In this document: positions 1-8,686 of the stretch, piece after piece
Layout: each line of letters starts with the position of its first letter
How positions within the stretch are numbered: position 1 is the stretch's first letter
DNA from: MGOM01 sp035455265
GTDB taxonomy: Bacteria; Chloroflexota; Anaerolineae; Anaerolineales; E44-bin32
Direction of reading: 5' to 3'
Length of the DNA: 37,385 nucleotides
NCBI GenBank assembly: GCA_035455265.1
Contig: DATIFK010000146.1
Coordinates: 1-37,385, forward strand
The notes under the pieces: model-generated
Told to the model about the DNA's origin: nothing
Seen by the model: the letters and a program-made list of their open reading frames with translations, nothing else
The model's database searches: none
Position numbers and translations under genes: made by a program

Positions 1-2615
1 GTCACGACGATGTCGAAGGCGCCGCCGGGGCTCGAGCCCTGATTCTCGATAATGATGGCGAACGAAACCAGATCGCCGGCATCGACGCCGGCGACGTCGG
101 AGTCCACCGGCGCCGAGGCCAGGCCGGAGGAGTTGATCGTCGCGGAAAAGCGCGTGCCCGGCGTGCCGGGCGAGCTGAAGGCCACCGGCCCGGTCGCCGC
201 CGGAGAGAAGACGGCCGCCGGCGCGTCGGTGGCGATGACACCCTTCTTGACGACGAGGAACGGCTCGCGCAGGATGAATTGGACGATCCCGTCATCGTCC
301 CGGTCGGCGGCGTTGGTCGATCCCTCGTGGACCCGCAACAGGTTGGTGAGCAGCAGCTGATCGGTGAACGGATCGTTGGAGACCGTCACCGTGAACAGGA
401 TATCGACTTCGGTGCTGGGCGGCGGGATTGTCGGGTCGTCGTAACTGCCGTACGTGAACGTCACGCTGTTGCCGACGGCCGAAGTGCTGATGGAGGGGCT
501 GATGTTCGAAAACGGAGGCCGCGAGGCATAGAAGGTGTCGGCCGGGCCGAATTTGGCCGTCCCGGCCGGCGGCGCGCTGGCGTCCACTGTCGGGTCGAAC
601 GTCGTCACTTCGCTCGCATGCAGCACCGGCAGCGGCAGGTAGTCGGTCAGCGACAGGTCTTCGAAGTCGCTTGTCGGAAGGCTGTAGCGCAGGCGGAAGG
701 TGAGCGTGTTGCCCGGATCGACGAGGACGCTGCTGCATGGCTGCGGGGCGCATACGACACCGTTCACGGCGTAGATCGACTTGTCCAGATCGCCGCGCGG
801 GATCGAAGCCCCGGCGCCACTCCCGTCGCCTTCCGTCGAGCCTGTGGGCGTCAGATCGGCCACGCTCAAGACGTCGCCGTCGATCGTGACATCATCGCTG
901 AGGACGTCGCCCTGGTCGACGCTCGGGTCGCCGGAAGGGAAGGTGTCGGTGAACTGATCCTGAATCACAGTTCGGAAGATCAGCGTGCCGGTGGTGGCCC
1001 CGGCGTTGAAGGAACAATCCGGGGCCGGCCCGCCGGTACCGCCGGCCGGCACGCAGCCGCCAAGCACCGCCGCGTCCAGGCCGCGGGCGACCAGCTCGTC
1101 GGATACGCGGAAGGTGACGGTGGTCTCGCCGGTTCCCGGGCTGTCGCGAACCACCGCCACGTTGGCCGGGAGCATGGCTCCCGACGTCGCCGTCCCATGC
1201 TCGGTGAGGCTGAGGGTCGGGGCAAAGCCGGCGTCCCACAACTGGCCGTCCGAGAAGACGTCGGTGATGACCAGGTTGTTGAAGGCGAAGAAGTCCGAGA
1301 TCTGGAAGGCGAGGGTGTACTGGAGGGTGTCTCCTGGCGAGGCGCCCGAGGCACCGCCGTCGATCACGATCGCCAGCCCCTTCTGGATGGCGATGGATCG
1401 GTCGTTGAGGGTGTGCAGGATGGCGCACGATGGGCAGACGCCTCCGGCGATGGCGTTGTCCGTGCCGCCGGCGTCGCGCGGATCCAGCGGATCCCAGTCT
1501 CCGACGGCGCCGGCGCGATTGGCGGACAGGCTGTCATCGCCAGAGCTTGCCGGCACAACCGGCACTCCGTTGGCGTCCACGAGGGGGACAAAGAAGGAGA
1601 ACGTCACGCTGGCCGAGCCCGTGACGCTGGGGAAGTTGACTACCAGGCGATTGTTCGGCGGGTTGGCGGCCGCACCGACGGTCGGCGTTTGGGTGATGCT
1701 CCCGGCCGGAGAGAACGAGTCGACGCTCAAGAAGGCCAGGTTGTTCGGCAGATCGTCGGTCACATCGAGATCGGTGATCGTCTGGCCCGGGGCGACGGTC
1801 ACCGTGATGGTGTACTGGCGGGGGAAGTTGGGGCCGGTGGCGGTCTCGTCTTCCGCGCCGCTGTAGGTCTTGGCGATCGTCAGGAGCGCCGGCGTCACCA
1901 CGGCGTTCGGCCAGCCGCTGCCGTCGGAGCTCGACGGGAGCAGGATGACCGGGTCGCAGCACCAATCGTCGAGCGGGTTGGAGCCGAAGCGGAAGCCGCC
2001 GCGCGCCCGCAGCGTAAGGGGCGTGCCGCCATCGGCCAGGCCGCTCAGCGTGGCGTTGACGCTGACGACCACCGCGGGTTGGGTCGGCGTGAACGAGCCG
2101 AAAGGAAGGAGCAGAACGACCAGCTTGTCCCCGGCCGTACCGCACACCTGGATCGGGACACCGCTCGTATCGCGGGCATACGGATGATCGACGCAGCCGG
2201 TTCCGCCGCCGGCATCCGGGAACGTCAGTTCGACGGCGGTCAGCGAAGTCCCGAGGTAAGTGGCCGAGTTGAAGTCAATCCCATCGGGCGTGTCGCTGCC
2301 GGCCGCTCCGTCGGCGCCGTTGACGGGAAAGAGAAGGTCGATGAACGGACCGTAGCCGGTGTCCGTCGCCGAGGCGTTGTCGAAGGTGACCGTAAAGGAG
2401 AAGGGCTGCCCAATGAAGACCGTCGCCGGCACGCTGAGGCTCACCGACGGGACGCCGGCGGGGAGCGGCACCAGCGGAGGCACACTGCGCGCAGCAGGGG
2501 CGGGAGCCGCCTGAGCGAGGGATACCGACGCGCCGGACATAGGAACTGCAAGCAGACCGGCGATGAGCAGGCCGACCGTCAGGTGGAGAAAGGGGGATCG
2601 AGTCCGGGTCGGCAC
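1..2615 (-). CDS. DUF11-repeat secreted surface protein, C-terminus beyond the left edge
   Basis: The frame is open without a stop from a GTG at 2615 to the window edge (871 codons). The N-terminus is a signal peptide: Arg residues at 4 and 6, a hydrophobic stretch ending LLIAGLLAVPMSG, then an Ala-rich cleavage region. The rest is beta-rich and Thr/Asp/Gly-rich, with at least four repeats of the DUF11 type. Each repeat begins with a Lys-containing strand (LTIAKTYSG, IAIQKGL, DLDKSIYA, FLVVKKGV), followed by a phrase such as SPGDTLQYTLAF or DAGDLVSFAIIIENQG and then a 'VTD/ITD' strand. DUF11 domains are known from surface and adhesin-like proteins, so a cell-surface structural role is inferred. 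No clear ribosome site precedes the GTG. ATG at 2573 (MSGASVSLAQ) is in frame but would remove the signal peptide. The missing C-terminus should show how the protein is anchored. Confidence 0.8.
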   Translation of the reverse strand, partial: MPTRTRSPFLHLTVGLLIAGLLAVPMSGASVSLAQAAPAPAARSVPPLVPLPAGVPSVSLSVPATVFIGQPFSFTVTFDNASATDTGYGPFIDLLFPVNGADGAAGSDTPDGIDFNSATYLGTSLTAVELTFPDAGGGTGCVDHPYARDTSGVPIQVCGTAGDKLVVLLLPFGSFTPTQPAVVVSVNATLSGLADGGTPLTLRARGGFRFGSNPLDDWCCDPVILLPSSSDGSGWPNAVVTPALLTIAKTYSGAEDETATGPNFPRQYTITVTVAPGQTITDLDVTDDLPNNLAFLSVDSFSPAGSITQTPTVGAAANPPNNRLVVNFPSVTGSASVTFSFFVPLVDANGVPVVPASSGDDSLSANRAGAVGDWDPLDPRDAGGTDNAIAGGVCPSCAILHTLNDRSIAIQKGLAIVIDGGASGASPGDTLQYTLAFQISDFFAFNNLVITDVFSDGQLWDAGFAPTLSLTEHGTATSGAMLPANVAVVRDSPGTGETTVTFRVSDELVARGLDAAVLGGCVPAGGTGGPAPDCSFNAGATTGTLIFRTVIQDQFTDTFPSGDPSVDQGDVLSDDVTIDGDVLSVADLTPTGSTEGDGSGAGASIPRGDLDKSIYAVNGVVCAPQPCSSVLVDPGNTLTFRLRYSLPTSDFEDLSLTDYLPLPVLHASEVTTFDPTVDASAPPAGTAKFGPADTFYASRPPFSNISPSISTSAVGNSVTFTYGSYDDPTIPPPSTEVDILFTVTVSNDPFTDQLLLTNLLRVHEGSTNAADRDDDGIVQFILREPFLVVKKGVIATDAPAAVFSPAATGPVAFSSPGTPGTRFSATINSSGLASAPVDSDVAGVDAGDLVSFAIIIENQGSSPGGAFDIVV

Positions 2616-2628
2616 TCTGCGCGTAGGG

Positions 2629-2648
2629 CGGCGGGCAGGAGCCCGCCG
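2629..2648. repeat. Perfect GC-rich hairpin just upstream of the DUF11 gene
   Basis: Arms CGGCGGGC and GCCCGCCG (8 bp) enclose an AGGA loop, starting 14 bases upstream of the GTG at 2615. It resembles the short interspersed palindromes common in GC-rich genomes and is comparable in size to the CCGCAGGC/GCCTGCGG hairpin at 25162. It may be a REP-like element or an mRNA leader structure. Nothing in the sequence decides between these. Confidence 0.5.
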
Positions 2649-2858
2649 TCCCCTTAGGGTTCCATCTTACAGCATGGCCTGTGGCCGCGCAATCGAGGAG
2701 GTTCTTTCCTGGGGCGGCCCTCAACCCCCTCCCCCTGAAAGGGGCGGTTGTGGCTGCGTCCCGGTGAAGTTACGAACCGCCGCTGGCGCAAGCTCCGGGG
2801 TGCATGGCGAGGGTTAGGGGTAAGGGGGAGGGGAAAGCCGCGCGAAGCACCCCGCCCT

Positions 2859-2908
2859 CACCCCTTCGGGTGCGCCGAAGGGCGTGGCGGTCTACACCCC
2901 TTCGGGTG
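2859..2908. repeat. Two copies of the hairpin CACCCCTTCGGGTG
   Basis: The 14-base palindrome CACCC-CTTC-GGGTG occurs at 2859-2872 and again at 2895-2908, 36 bases apart start to start. Each copy folds into a 5-bp stem with a CTTC tetraloop. They are probably spacer repeats; no protein product is implied. Confidence 0.5.
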
Positions 2909-2948
2909 CCCTGAGGAGGGTAGAGACGGTAGCGGAGCGGAGGGAAGC

Positions 2949-2967
2949 GGAGGGGTACTTCCCCTCC
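2949..2967 (-). terminator. Candidate hairpin terminator of the signalling operon
   Basis: GGAGGGG (2949-2955) pairs with CCCCTCC (2961-2967) around a five-base loop, about 24 bases beyond the stop of the last operon gene at 2991. No T-run follows on the minus strand, so this is a weak call based mainly on position. Confidence 0.3.
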
Positions 2968-2990
2968 CCCCGCCCCCGCGAGTGGAACCT

Positions 2991-3935
2991 TCAGCCCGAA
3001 AAGAACTCGACCCGGTTCCCCCCACGCGCCTTGGCTCGATACATGGCCGCGTCGGCCCCGCCGAGGATTTCATCCAGCGTCGTGCCATCGAGCGGAACGC
3101 GGGCCACGCCAACGCTGGCGGTCGAGTGTAATCGGCTCCCCTGATAGCGGCCTTCGCGAAGGTCGACGGTCGCCCGGATGCGCTCGGCCACTACGGCGGC
3201 CTCACGCGCCTCGACGTGGCTGAGAAGGACGCCGAATTCGTCCCCGCCGATGCGCCCCACACAGTCGGCCCGTCGCACGCAGCTTCGCAGCCAATCCGCC
3301 AGGGTCCGCAGGTATTCATCCCCGGCGCGATGGCCGTAGACGTCGTTGATGGCCTTGAACTTGTCGAGATCGATGAACAGCAGAGCCCCCCGCGTGCCGT
3401 AGCGACCAGCCTCGGCCAAGAAACGCTCGACATCGGAGTAGAACTGGCGCGAGTTGGACAGTCCCGTCAGCGGGTCCCGCAGCGCCAAGGCCCCCAGATG
3501 CAGCTCCCGTTCGGTGCGGCGGCCTCCCAGCCAGACGCCGACGACCATCCCCAGGATCAGCACGACCGTCCGAAAGAGGTTGGGAATCAGCCCAGGGGTC
3601 GGAGCGAGCCACAGGGGCACATGCAGAACCGTGAACCATACGACCAGCCCCAAGGTGTGACGACGGCCAAACAAGTGCGAGGCGGAGAGAATGAGCCCGA
3701 CGGCGATCAGGTCGACGACGGCATACAGGTAGATGTAGAGCGGGTGGACGACCGCGCCCGCTAGCGCGGGGATGATCTGCATCCATTTGACGCCGACGAG
3801 CAGCCCCACCAGGAGATAGACCCCCAGCGTGAGGTAGGTGGATCGTCTGACGTGCCTCTCCACGGCGGGGCCAGCGCCGTCGAGCGGCGGAAGCGGTTGC
3901 GGAGGGGACTGGCGCGTGGCCGTCTCCTGGGACAT
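2991..3935 (-). CDS. Membrane-anchored GGDEF diguanylate cyclase
   Basis: This 314-aa protein should condense two GTP into cyclic di-GMP at the inner face of the membrane. Residues ~33-135 hold about four hydrophobic segments (for example YLTLGVYLLVGLLVG and FRTVVLILGMVVGVWL). The C-terminal half is a GGDEF domain with DPLTGLSN entry (154-161), metal-binding FIDLDKFKAIND (188-198), the catalytic signature RIGGDEF (GGDEF at 230-234), and RRAD (221-224), a canonical RxxD product-inhibition site exactly five residues before GGDEF. No EAL domain is present. The ATG at 3935 overlaps the TGA of the upstream kinase by one base (TGATG), indicating translational coupling. A GTG one codon earlier (3938) is the alternative start. 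It is the last gene of the operon, and the membrane segments may sense a ligand or lipid state. Confidence 0.9.
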   Translation of the reverse strand: MSQETATRQSPPQPLPPLDGAGPAVERHVRRSTYLTLGVYLLVGLLVGVKWMQIIPALAGAVVHPLYIYLYAVVDLIAVGLILSASHLFGRRHTLGLVVWFTVLHVPLWLAPTPGLIPNLFRTVVLILGMVVGVWLGGRRTERELHLGALALRDPLTGLSNSRQFYSDVERFLAEAGRYGTRGALLFIDLDKFKAINDVYGHRAGDEYLRTLADWLRSCVRRADCVGRIGGDEFGVLLSHVEAREAAVVAERIRATVDLREGRYQGSRLHSTASVGVARVPLDGTTLDEILGGADAAMYRAKARGGNRVEFFSG

Positions 3936-6900
3936 CACGAGGTGGCGGCCTCATCGAGCGGAAGCCAAACGGTGAAGGCCGTGCCCGTCTGCGGCGCGCT
4001 TTCGACGTCAATCCAGCCCCGATGGCGCTCGACGATCTCCTTACAGATGGCCAGGCCCAGGCCGGTCCCCGTTTCACCCGACTCACGGCCCGTCTTGCCG
4101 CGATAGAACCGCTCGAACAGGTGCGGGAGATCCTCCTCGGGGATGTCCGGCTGCGAATTGTGGACCCGCACGGCGGCGTAGCGGGTGCCGCGGGAATCCT
4201 CCTGCCGCGTGCTCACGGTCACGATGGCGGCCTGCGGTGCATAGGCAACGGCGTTGCCGATCAGATTGGTGAGCACCTGGACGATCGGCCCATGGGCGGC
4301 AGGGACCAGCGGGGCGCCGGGATTGAGCTCGTGTCGAAGCTCGATGCCCTTGTGATGGGCCCGTGCCTCATGGCTCGAAACGACCTCAGCGATGAGAGCG
4401 TCCAGAACCTGTGGTTCGAGATCGAGGGCGACGGCGCCGCGCTCCAGCCGCGACAGGGTCAGCAAGTCTTCGATCAGCCGGTGCAGGCGGCCAGACTCGC
4501 CGCGCAGAATGCCCATGTAGGTTGGGCGGCGGCCTTCCCGTCCCGGCTGTTCGAGCAGGTCCAGGTAGAGTTGAATGTTGGTGATGGGTGAGCGCAACTC
4601 GTGCGAGACGTTGGAGACGAAGGCCGATTTGAGTTGGTCGAGCTCCTGCAGGCGGGCGTTGGCGGCCGCCAGGTCGGCGGTGCGTTCGGCGACCCGCTGC
4701 TCGAGGGTCTCCATCAGGCCGGCGCGGTTCAAGGCGTTGCCGGCCATCTCGGCGATGGCGGTGAGCAACCGGATTTCATCGTCCGTGAAGGGCGTCGGCC
4801 GCGCCGCGATGACCACGCCGATGCGCCGGTCCTGGCTCACCAGCGGCATTCCGACAACGCATGAGGCCTCCTGAAAGAGCTCCCTGCTCACGATGCGCGC
4901 TTCCCGGCTGGCGTCGTTGGTAAGGAATAGAGAGCCCGTGGACAGGATCTCGCCCACCAGCCCGTCCGACAGGTTGCCTCGCTGGCCGACCAGGCTGGCC
5001 AACACGCCTTCGCCGGCTTGAATCTCGACTTCTTGGTCGGACACCGTCAGAGCGATGCCGAGGTGCGGCGTCCGCAGGAGCCGGGCAAGTTGCGCGTTGA
5101 TGATCGGCAGCATGTCGTTGCGGCTGGCTGCGGCGCGCAGAGCCTTCGACACCGTCGTTACTCCCTCAAGGTACGTCGCCCGTCGCCGCTCGGCTTCCAG
5201 CAGTCGTGCATTCTCGACGGCGATCGCCGCCTGGTCGGCGATCAGCTCGGCCAGGCGGACTTCCTCCTCTTCGAAGCTCCCTTTGCGCTGCATATCCCCC
5301 AGATTGAGAACGCCGATGCTGCGACCCCCCACCCGCAAGGGGACCGCCAGAACGCGTCCCGCGCCCTCGAGGCCGGGCGTGCGCCCATCGAACTGCGAGT
5401 AATCCTCCACGGCGAAGGGTCTCCCGGTGTCGAAGGCCCGACCGGATAGGCCCATCCCTCGCTTGCGCTCCGACCCGACCAGCTCGTCACCGAATCCGTA
5501 ACCAACGACGAACTTCAGCGTCTCGCCGTCCGACTGGACGAGGGCCAGGGCCCCGGCGCCGACGTGCAGTAGTTCCATCGCCCGACGGACGGTTGTCTCC
5601 AGGAGCCTCGGGAGGTCGGCCTGCGCGGTGATGTCGATCGAGATCTGATACAGGGCTTCGAGCGCCCGGCTGCGCTCGCGCTCGTCCTCCAACAGTCTGG
5701 CGTTCTCGACGGCGATGGCGGCCTGGTCGGCGAACAACTCGGCCAGGCGTATCTCTTCCGGAGTGAAGGCACCGGCCTTATCGAGGTCGGCTGCATTCAG
5801 GACGCCCACGATCTTGTGACCGACGGTCAGAGGAACGGCAAGCACTCGCCGGAAGTGGCCCCGTTCGTAGACAGAAGACCGATCCGGCCAAACGGTGTAG
5901 TCCTCGACGGACATGGTCTGGCCGGACTCCAAAACCTGGCCGGACAACCCCTGTCCGCGGCGCAAGCTCGTGCCCTGGTACTCGGCCAGCATGCCGTGAA
6001 CCACGGCCATCTCCAACGTCTCACCGTCCGGGCGCAGGAGGTACAGCCCCCCGGCCTGCACGCCCAGGAGCGAGGCGGCCCGTTCCACGATGGCTTGCAG
6101 GACGGTCTGCAGGCTGGGTTGTGCGTTGATCTCAAGCGAAGTCTGATAGAGGGCCTGCATCACCTCGGCGCGGCGGGCGACGTCCCGCTGCGCCTCCTTG
6201 AGCTCGGTGATGTCGGTGAAGACGGCGATGGTCCCTTCCAACTCACCATCCTGGAAGCGCGGGCTGCCGCTGACCAAGACGCTGATCCGCGTTCCGTCTT
6301 TCCGCTGGAGCTGGAGCTCGTAGCGATCGCTCTCACCCTCGGCACGGCGCGCATTGGCGGCTCGGACGACGGCTACCTGGTCGGGCGGAATGATCGTCGA
6401 CAAGTGACGGCCGGTCAGCTCTTCGGCCGTGTACCCGAGCAGCGAAGCAGCCGCCGGATTGACAAAGGAGAAAGTCTCATCCGGTTCTTCCAGGACGATC
6501 CCCTCCGACATGTTGCGGATGATCCCTTCGTTGAACTCGCTGAGTAGCCGGACGGCCTGCTCAGCCTGCCGCCGCTCGCGGATTTCTTCTTGGGCCCGGC
6601 GGAACAGGCGGGCATTGGCCATGGCGGCCGCCAATTGCGGAGCGAGGGCTTCGAGGAAGTGCATCTGGTCCGGTTGGAAGGCGTTGGGGTGGGAGCTGAA
6701 GACCTGCACCACGCCCGTCACCTTCTCCTCGAGCTTGAGAGGAACGATCAGAGCCGACCGGTCGATGTCGGCATCGTTGGGCGCCGGTTGGTCGAGAACA
6801 CCGTCCTCCTCCACCAGGAAGCGCGTGCCGGCGTTGCGCCAGAAGGCGCGGCAATCCGGCAGGTACAGGCTCTCGCCCGATCGGATGACCCGGCTCTGCG

Positions 6901-8686
6901 TGCCCTGGCCCTCGGGCTCGAGCGGGAGGGAAAGGATTTCGGAGGCGTCCACCTTTGTCCCGTTGTGGCGGGCGTATACGCTGCGGATCGTGTTCGTCTC
7001 CGCCTCGTAGGTGGAAATGTAGAACCCCGAGCAATCCATGACGCGCGCCACAGCCTGGTAGGCACCGTCGAACAAGGCTTCCTGCTCGAGGGTCTCGCCG
7101 AGGGCCCGCCCGGCCTGGTACAGCTGGAGGACCTCCTCGCTGCGCCGGCGGAGCTCGTCCTCGCCCTTCTTCCGCTCCGTGATGTCCTCGACCGTTCCCT
7201 CGTAGTAGGTGCCGTCGCCGTTCTGACCGCGCACCACGCGGGCGTTCTCGCGGATGAACAGGCGGCTGCCGTCCTTGCGGGTCCAGACGGACTCCAGGCC
7301 TCGGATCTCGCCATCGGCCTCCAGGCGGCGCTTGAAGTCATCCCTGGCGTAGTCCGCCTCCGACCCCGTCGCTTCCAGATTGCGCAGCATGAGCTCGGCC
7401 GCATCGTCGTACCCGAGCATCTGGCAGAGCGCCGGGTTGACGAACAGGATGCGGCCGTCGGGAGCCGTGCGGTAGATGCCAATGGGCGCTTCCTCGCTCA
7501 GCTGGCGGTAGCGGCGCTCGCTGGCTTCCAACTCCAGGCGGGCGTGCTCGCGATCGGTGACGTCGTTGGCCATCACCAGCCGCGCCGGCCTGCCCTCGAA
7601 CGTCAGGTCATGGGTGACGATCTCGACATCGAGCCACGACCCGTCCTTGCGCCGCTGGCGCCAAACCCCGGGCCGCCGGATCTTGCCAGGCAGGCTTCGG
7701 GTCACCTCGAGCAAGCGCGAGTGGATGTCCGGCGCATGAAGATCCAGAATCGACATGCGCAGGAACTCATCCGTGGAGTAGCCATAGGCCTCGACGGCGG
7801 CGAAGTTCACCGCCTGGATGGCCAGGCTCTCCCGATCGTAGACCCACATGGGCTGCGGATTGTGGTCGAAGAGCACCCGGTAGTTCTCTTCCGACGCCCG
7901 CAGGGCTTCCTCCGCCCGGCGCCGGGCGTCGATGTCGCGCATGTTGACGACCACCGCCTGGACATCGGGTTGATCAAGCTGGTTGTCGACGGCGCATTCC
8001 ACCCAGCGATAGACGCCATCGTGCCGTCGCATCCGCACGTCCACGCGCTGCACTTGCCGGGGATGTTCCAGCGCCTGCATCAGCGCCCGCCGGGCGTCGG
8101 CCTGATCCTCCGTATGGACGACCGCCAGCGGATCCCGGCCGGGGAAGGCCTCGGCGCGCCAGCCCGTCATGCGTTCGGCGTTCGGGCTGAGGTAGCTCAG
8201 GGTCAGGTCGCGTTTCAGCAAGGCCAGGCCTTCCGTGGCGTGCTCGACGACGGCGCGAAAGAACCGGTCCTGCGCCCGCAAAGCCGCCTCGATGGCGGTG
8301 TTCTCCCGCCGCAGACGGCGCTGCTCCAGAGCCTGCTCCACGGCGGCGCCGAGGCGGACCAGACGATCCTTCAGCAAGTAGTCGCTCGCCCCCGATTGGA
8401 TCATCTGGACGGCGATGTCTTCCCCGATGGTGCCCGAGACCACCAGGAACGGCGCATCGATCTGCTTTTCCTTGACCAGGGCCAGCGCCCGGCGCGCATC
8501 GAAATTCGGCAAGGCGTAGTCGGCAATGATCAGGTCGAACTCGTCGTCGAGGTGGGCACGGAAGGTCTCGGCGTCGTCCACATGGACGGTGGAGACATCG
8601 TAACCGGCGTTTCTCAACGCATGCAGGCATAGCTCGACGTCGGCCGGGTTATCTTCCAAGATGAGCACTCGCAGGGGTTGGCTCAT
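3935..8686 (-). CDS. Giant receiver-PAS/GAF hybrid histidine kinase (1583 aa)
   Basis: This is a soluble multi-input sensor kinase with no membrane segment. Domains in order: receiver (4-120; acidic pair E11/D12, phosphoacceptor D56, K106); PAS ~140-258; PAS ~263-382; PAS ~388-508, entering with IGIYRTAPDGRILFVNPA; GAF ~530-695; PAS ~715-832; three GAFs ~845-1000, ~1010-1165 and ~1175-1322; a coiled coil (1326-1352); HisKA with H1362 in FVSNVSHELRSP; and HATPase_c with N-box NLIGNAV and G2 box GTGLGLA. The G1 box reads HNSQPDIP instead of DxGxG. The ATG at 8686 was chosen because it overlaps the upstream TGA as ATGA and follows AGAGGGGGA; an upstream in-frame ATG at 8734 would add 16 residues. 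The N-terminal receiver could be phosphorylated by another kinase of the operon. Its architecture closely parallels the 1785-aa kinase. Confidence 0.9.
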   Translation of the reverse strand: MSQPLRVLILEDNPADVELCLHALRNAGYDVSTVHVDDAETFRAHLDDEFDLIIADYALPNFDARRALALVKEKQIDAPFLVVSGTIGEDIAVQMIQSGASDYLLKDRLVRLGAAVEQALEQRRLRRENTAIEAALRAQDRFFRAVVEHATEGLALLKRDLTLSYLSPNAERMTGWRAEAFPGRDPLAVVHTEDQADARRALMQALEHPRQVQRVDVRMRRHDGVYRWVECAVDNQLDQPDVQAVVVNMRDIDARRRAEEALRASEENYRVLFDHNPQPMWVYDRESLAIQAVNFAAVEAYGYSTDEFLRMSILDLHAPDIHSRLLEVTRSLPGKIRRPGVWRQRRKDGSWLDVEIVTHDLTFEGRPARLVMANDVTDREHARLELEASERRYRQLSEEAPIGIYRTAPDGRILFVNPALCQMLGYDDAAELMLRNLEATGSEADYARDDFKRRLEADGEIRGLESVWTRKDGSRLFIRENARVVRGQNGDGTYYEGTVEDITERKKGEDELRRRSEEVLQLYQAGRALGETLEQEALFDGAYQAVARVMDCSGFYISTYEAETNTIRSVYARHNGTKVDASEILSLPLEPEGQGTQSRVIRSGESLYLPDCRAFWRNAGTRFLVEEDGVLDQPAPNDADIDRSALIVPLKLEEKVTGVVQVFSSHPNAFQPDQMHFLEALAPQLAAAMANARLFRRAQEEIRERRQAEQAVRLLSEFNEGIIRNMSEGIVLEEPDETFSFVNPAAASLLGYTAEELTGRHLSTIIPPDQVAVVRAANARRAEGESDRYELQLQRKDGTRISVLVSGSPRFQDGELEGTIAVFTDITELKEAQRDVARRAEVMQALYQTSLEINAQPSLQTVLQAIVERAASLLGVQAGGLYLLRPDGETLEMAVVHGMLAEYQGTSLRRGQGLSGQVLESGQTMSVEDYTVWPDRSSVYERGHFRRVLAVPLTVGHKIVGVLNAADLDKAGAFTPEEIRLAELFADQAAIAVENARLLEDERERSRALEALYQISIDITAQADLPRLLETTVRRAMELLHVGAGALALVQSDGETLKFVVGYGFGDELVGSERKRGMGLSGRAFDTGRPFAVEDYSQFDGRTPGLEGAGRVLAVPLRVGGRSIGVLNLGDMQRKGSFEEEEVRLAELIADQAAIAVENARLLEAERRRATYLEGVTTVSKALRAAASRNDMLPIINAQLARLLRTPHLGIALTVSDQEVEIQAGEGVLASLVGQRGNLSDGLVGEILSTGSLFLTNDASREARIVSRELFQEASCVVGMPLVSQDRRIGVVIAARPTPFTDDEIRLLTAIAEMAGNALNRAGLMETLEQRVAERTADLAAANARLQELDQLKSAFVSNVSHELRSPITNIQLYLDLLEQPGREGRRPTYMGILRGESGRLHRLIEDLLTLSRLERGAVALDLEPQVLDALIAEVVSSHEARAHHKGIELRHELNPGAPLVPAAHGPIVQVLTNLIGNAVAYAPQAAIVTVSTRQEDSRGTRYAAVRVHNSQPDIPEEDLPHLFERFYRGKTGRESGETGTGLGLAICKEIVERHRGWIDVESAPQTGTAFTVWLPLDEAATS

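Larger units (their letters stand above)
2616..2990. other. Intergenic spacer rich in purine/pyrimidine runs, no gene seen
   Basis: This spacer lies between the start of the DUF11 gene and the end of the membrane diguanylate cyclase gene, both on the minus strand. It holds long G-rich and C-rich runs and four small hairpins (annotated separately). The frames crossing it are Pro/Arg-rich low-complexity shadows. No promoter with recognisable -35 and -10 boxes was found for the DUF11 gene. Confidence 0.6.

Noticed and set aside
279..2657. 792-codon plus-strand open frame
   Set aside because: It is antisense to the DUF11 gene. Its product is Arg/Gly/Val-rich without domains, and it arises from strong GC bias at third positions on the other strand.
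6590..8632. 680-codon plus-strand frame opposite the 1583-aa kinase
   Set aside because: Shadow of the PAS/GAF region, with no recognisable domain and no ribosome site.
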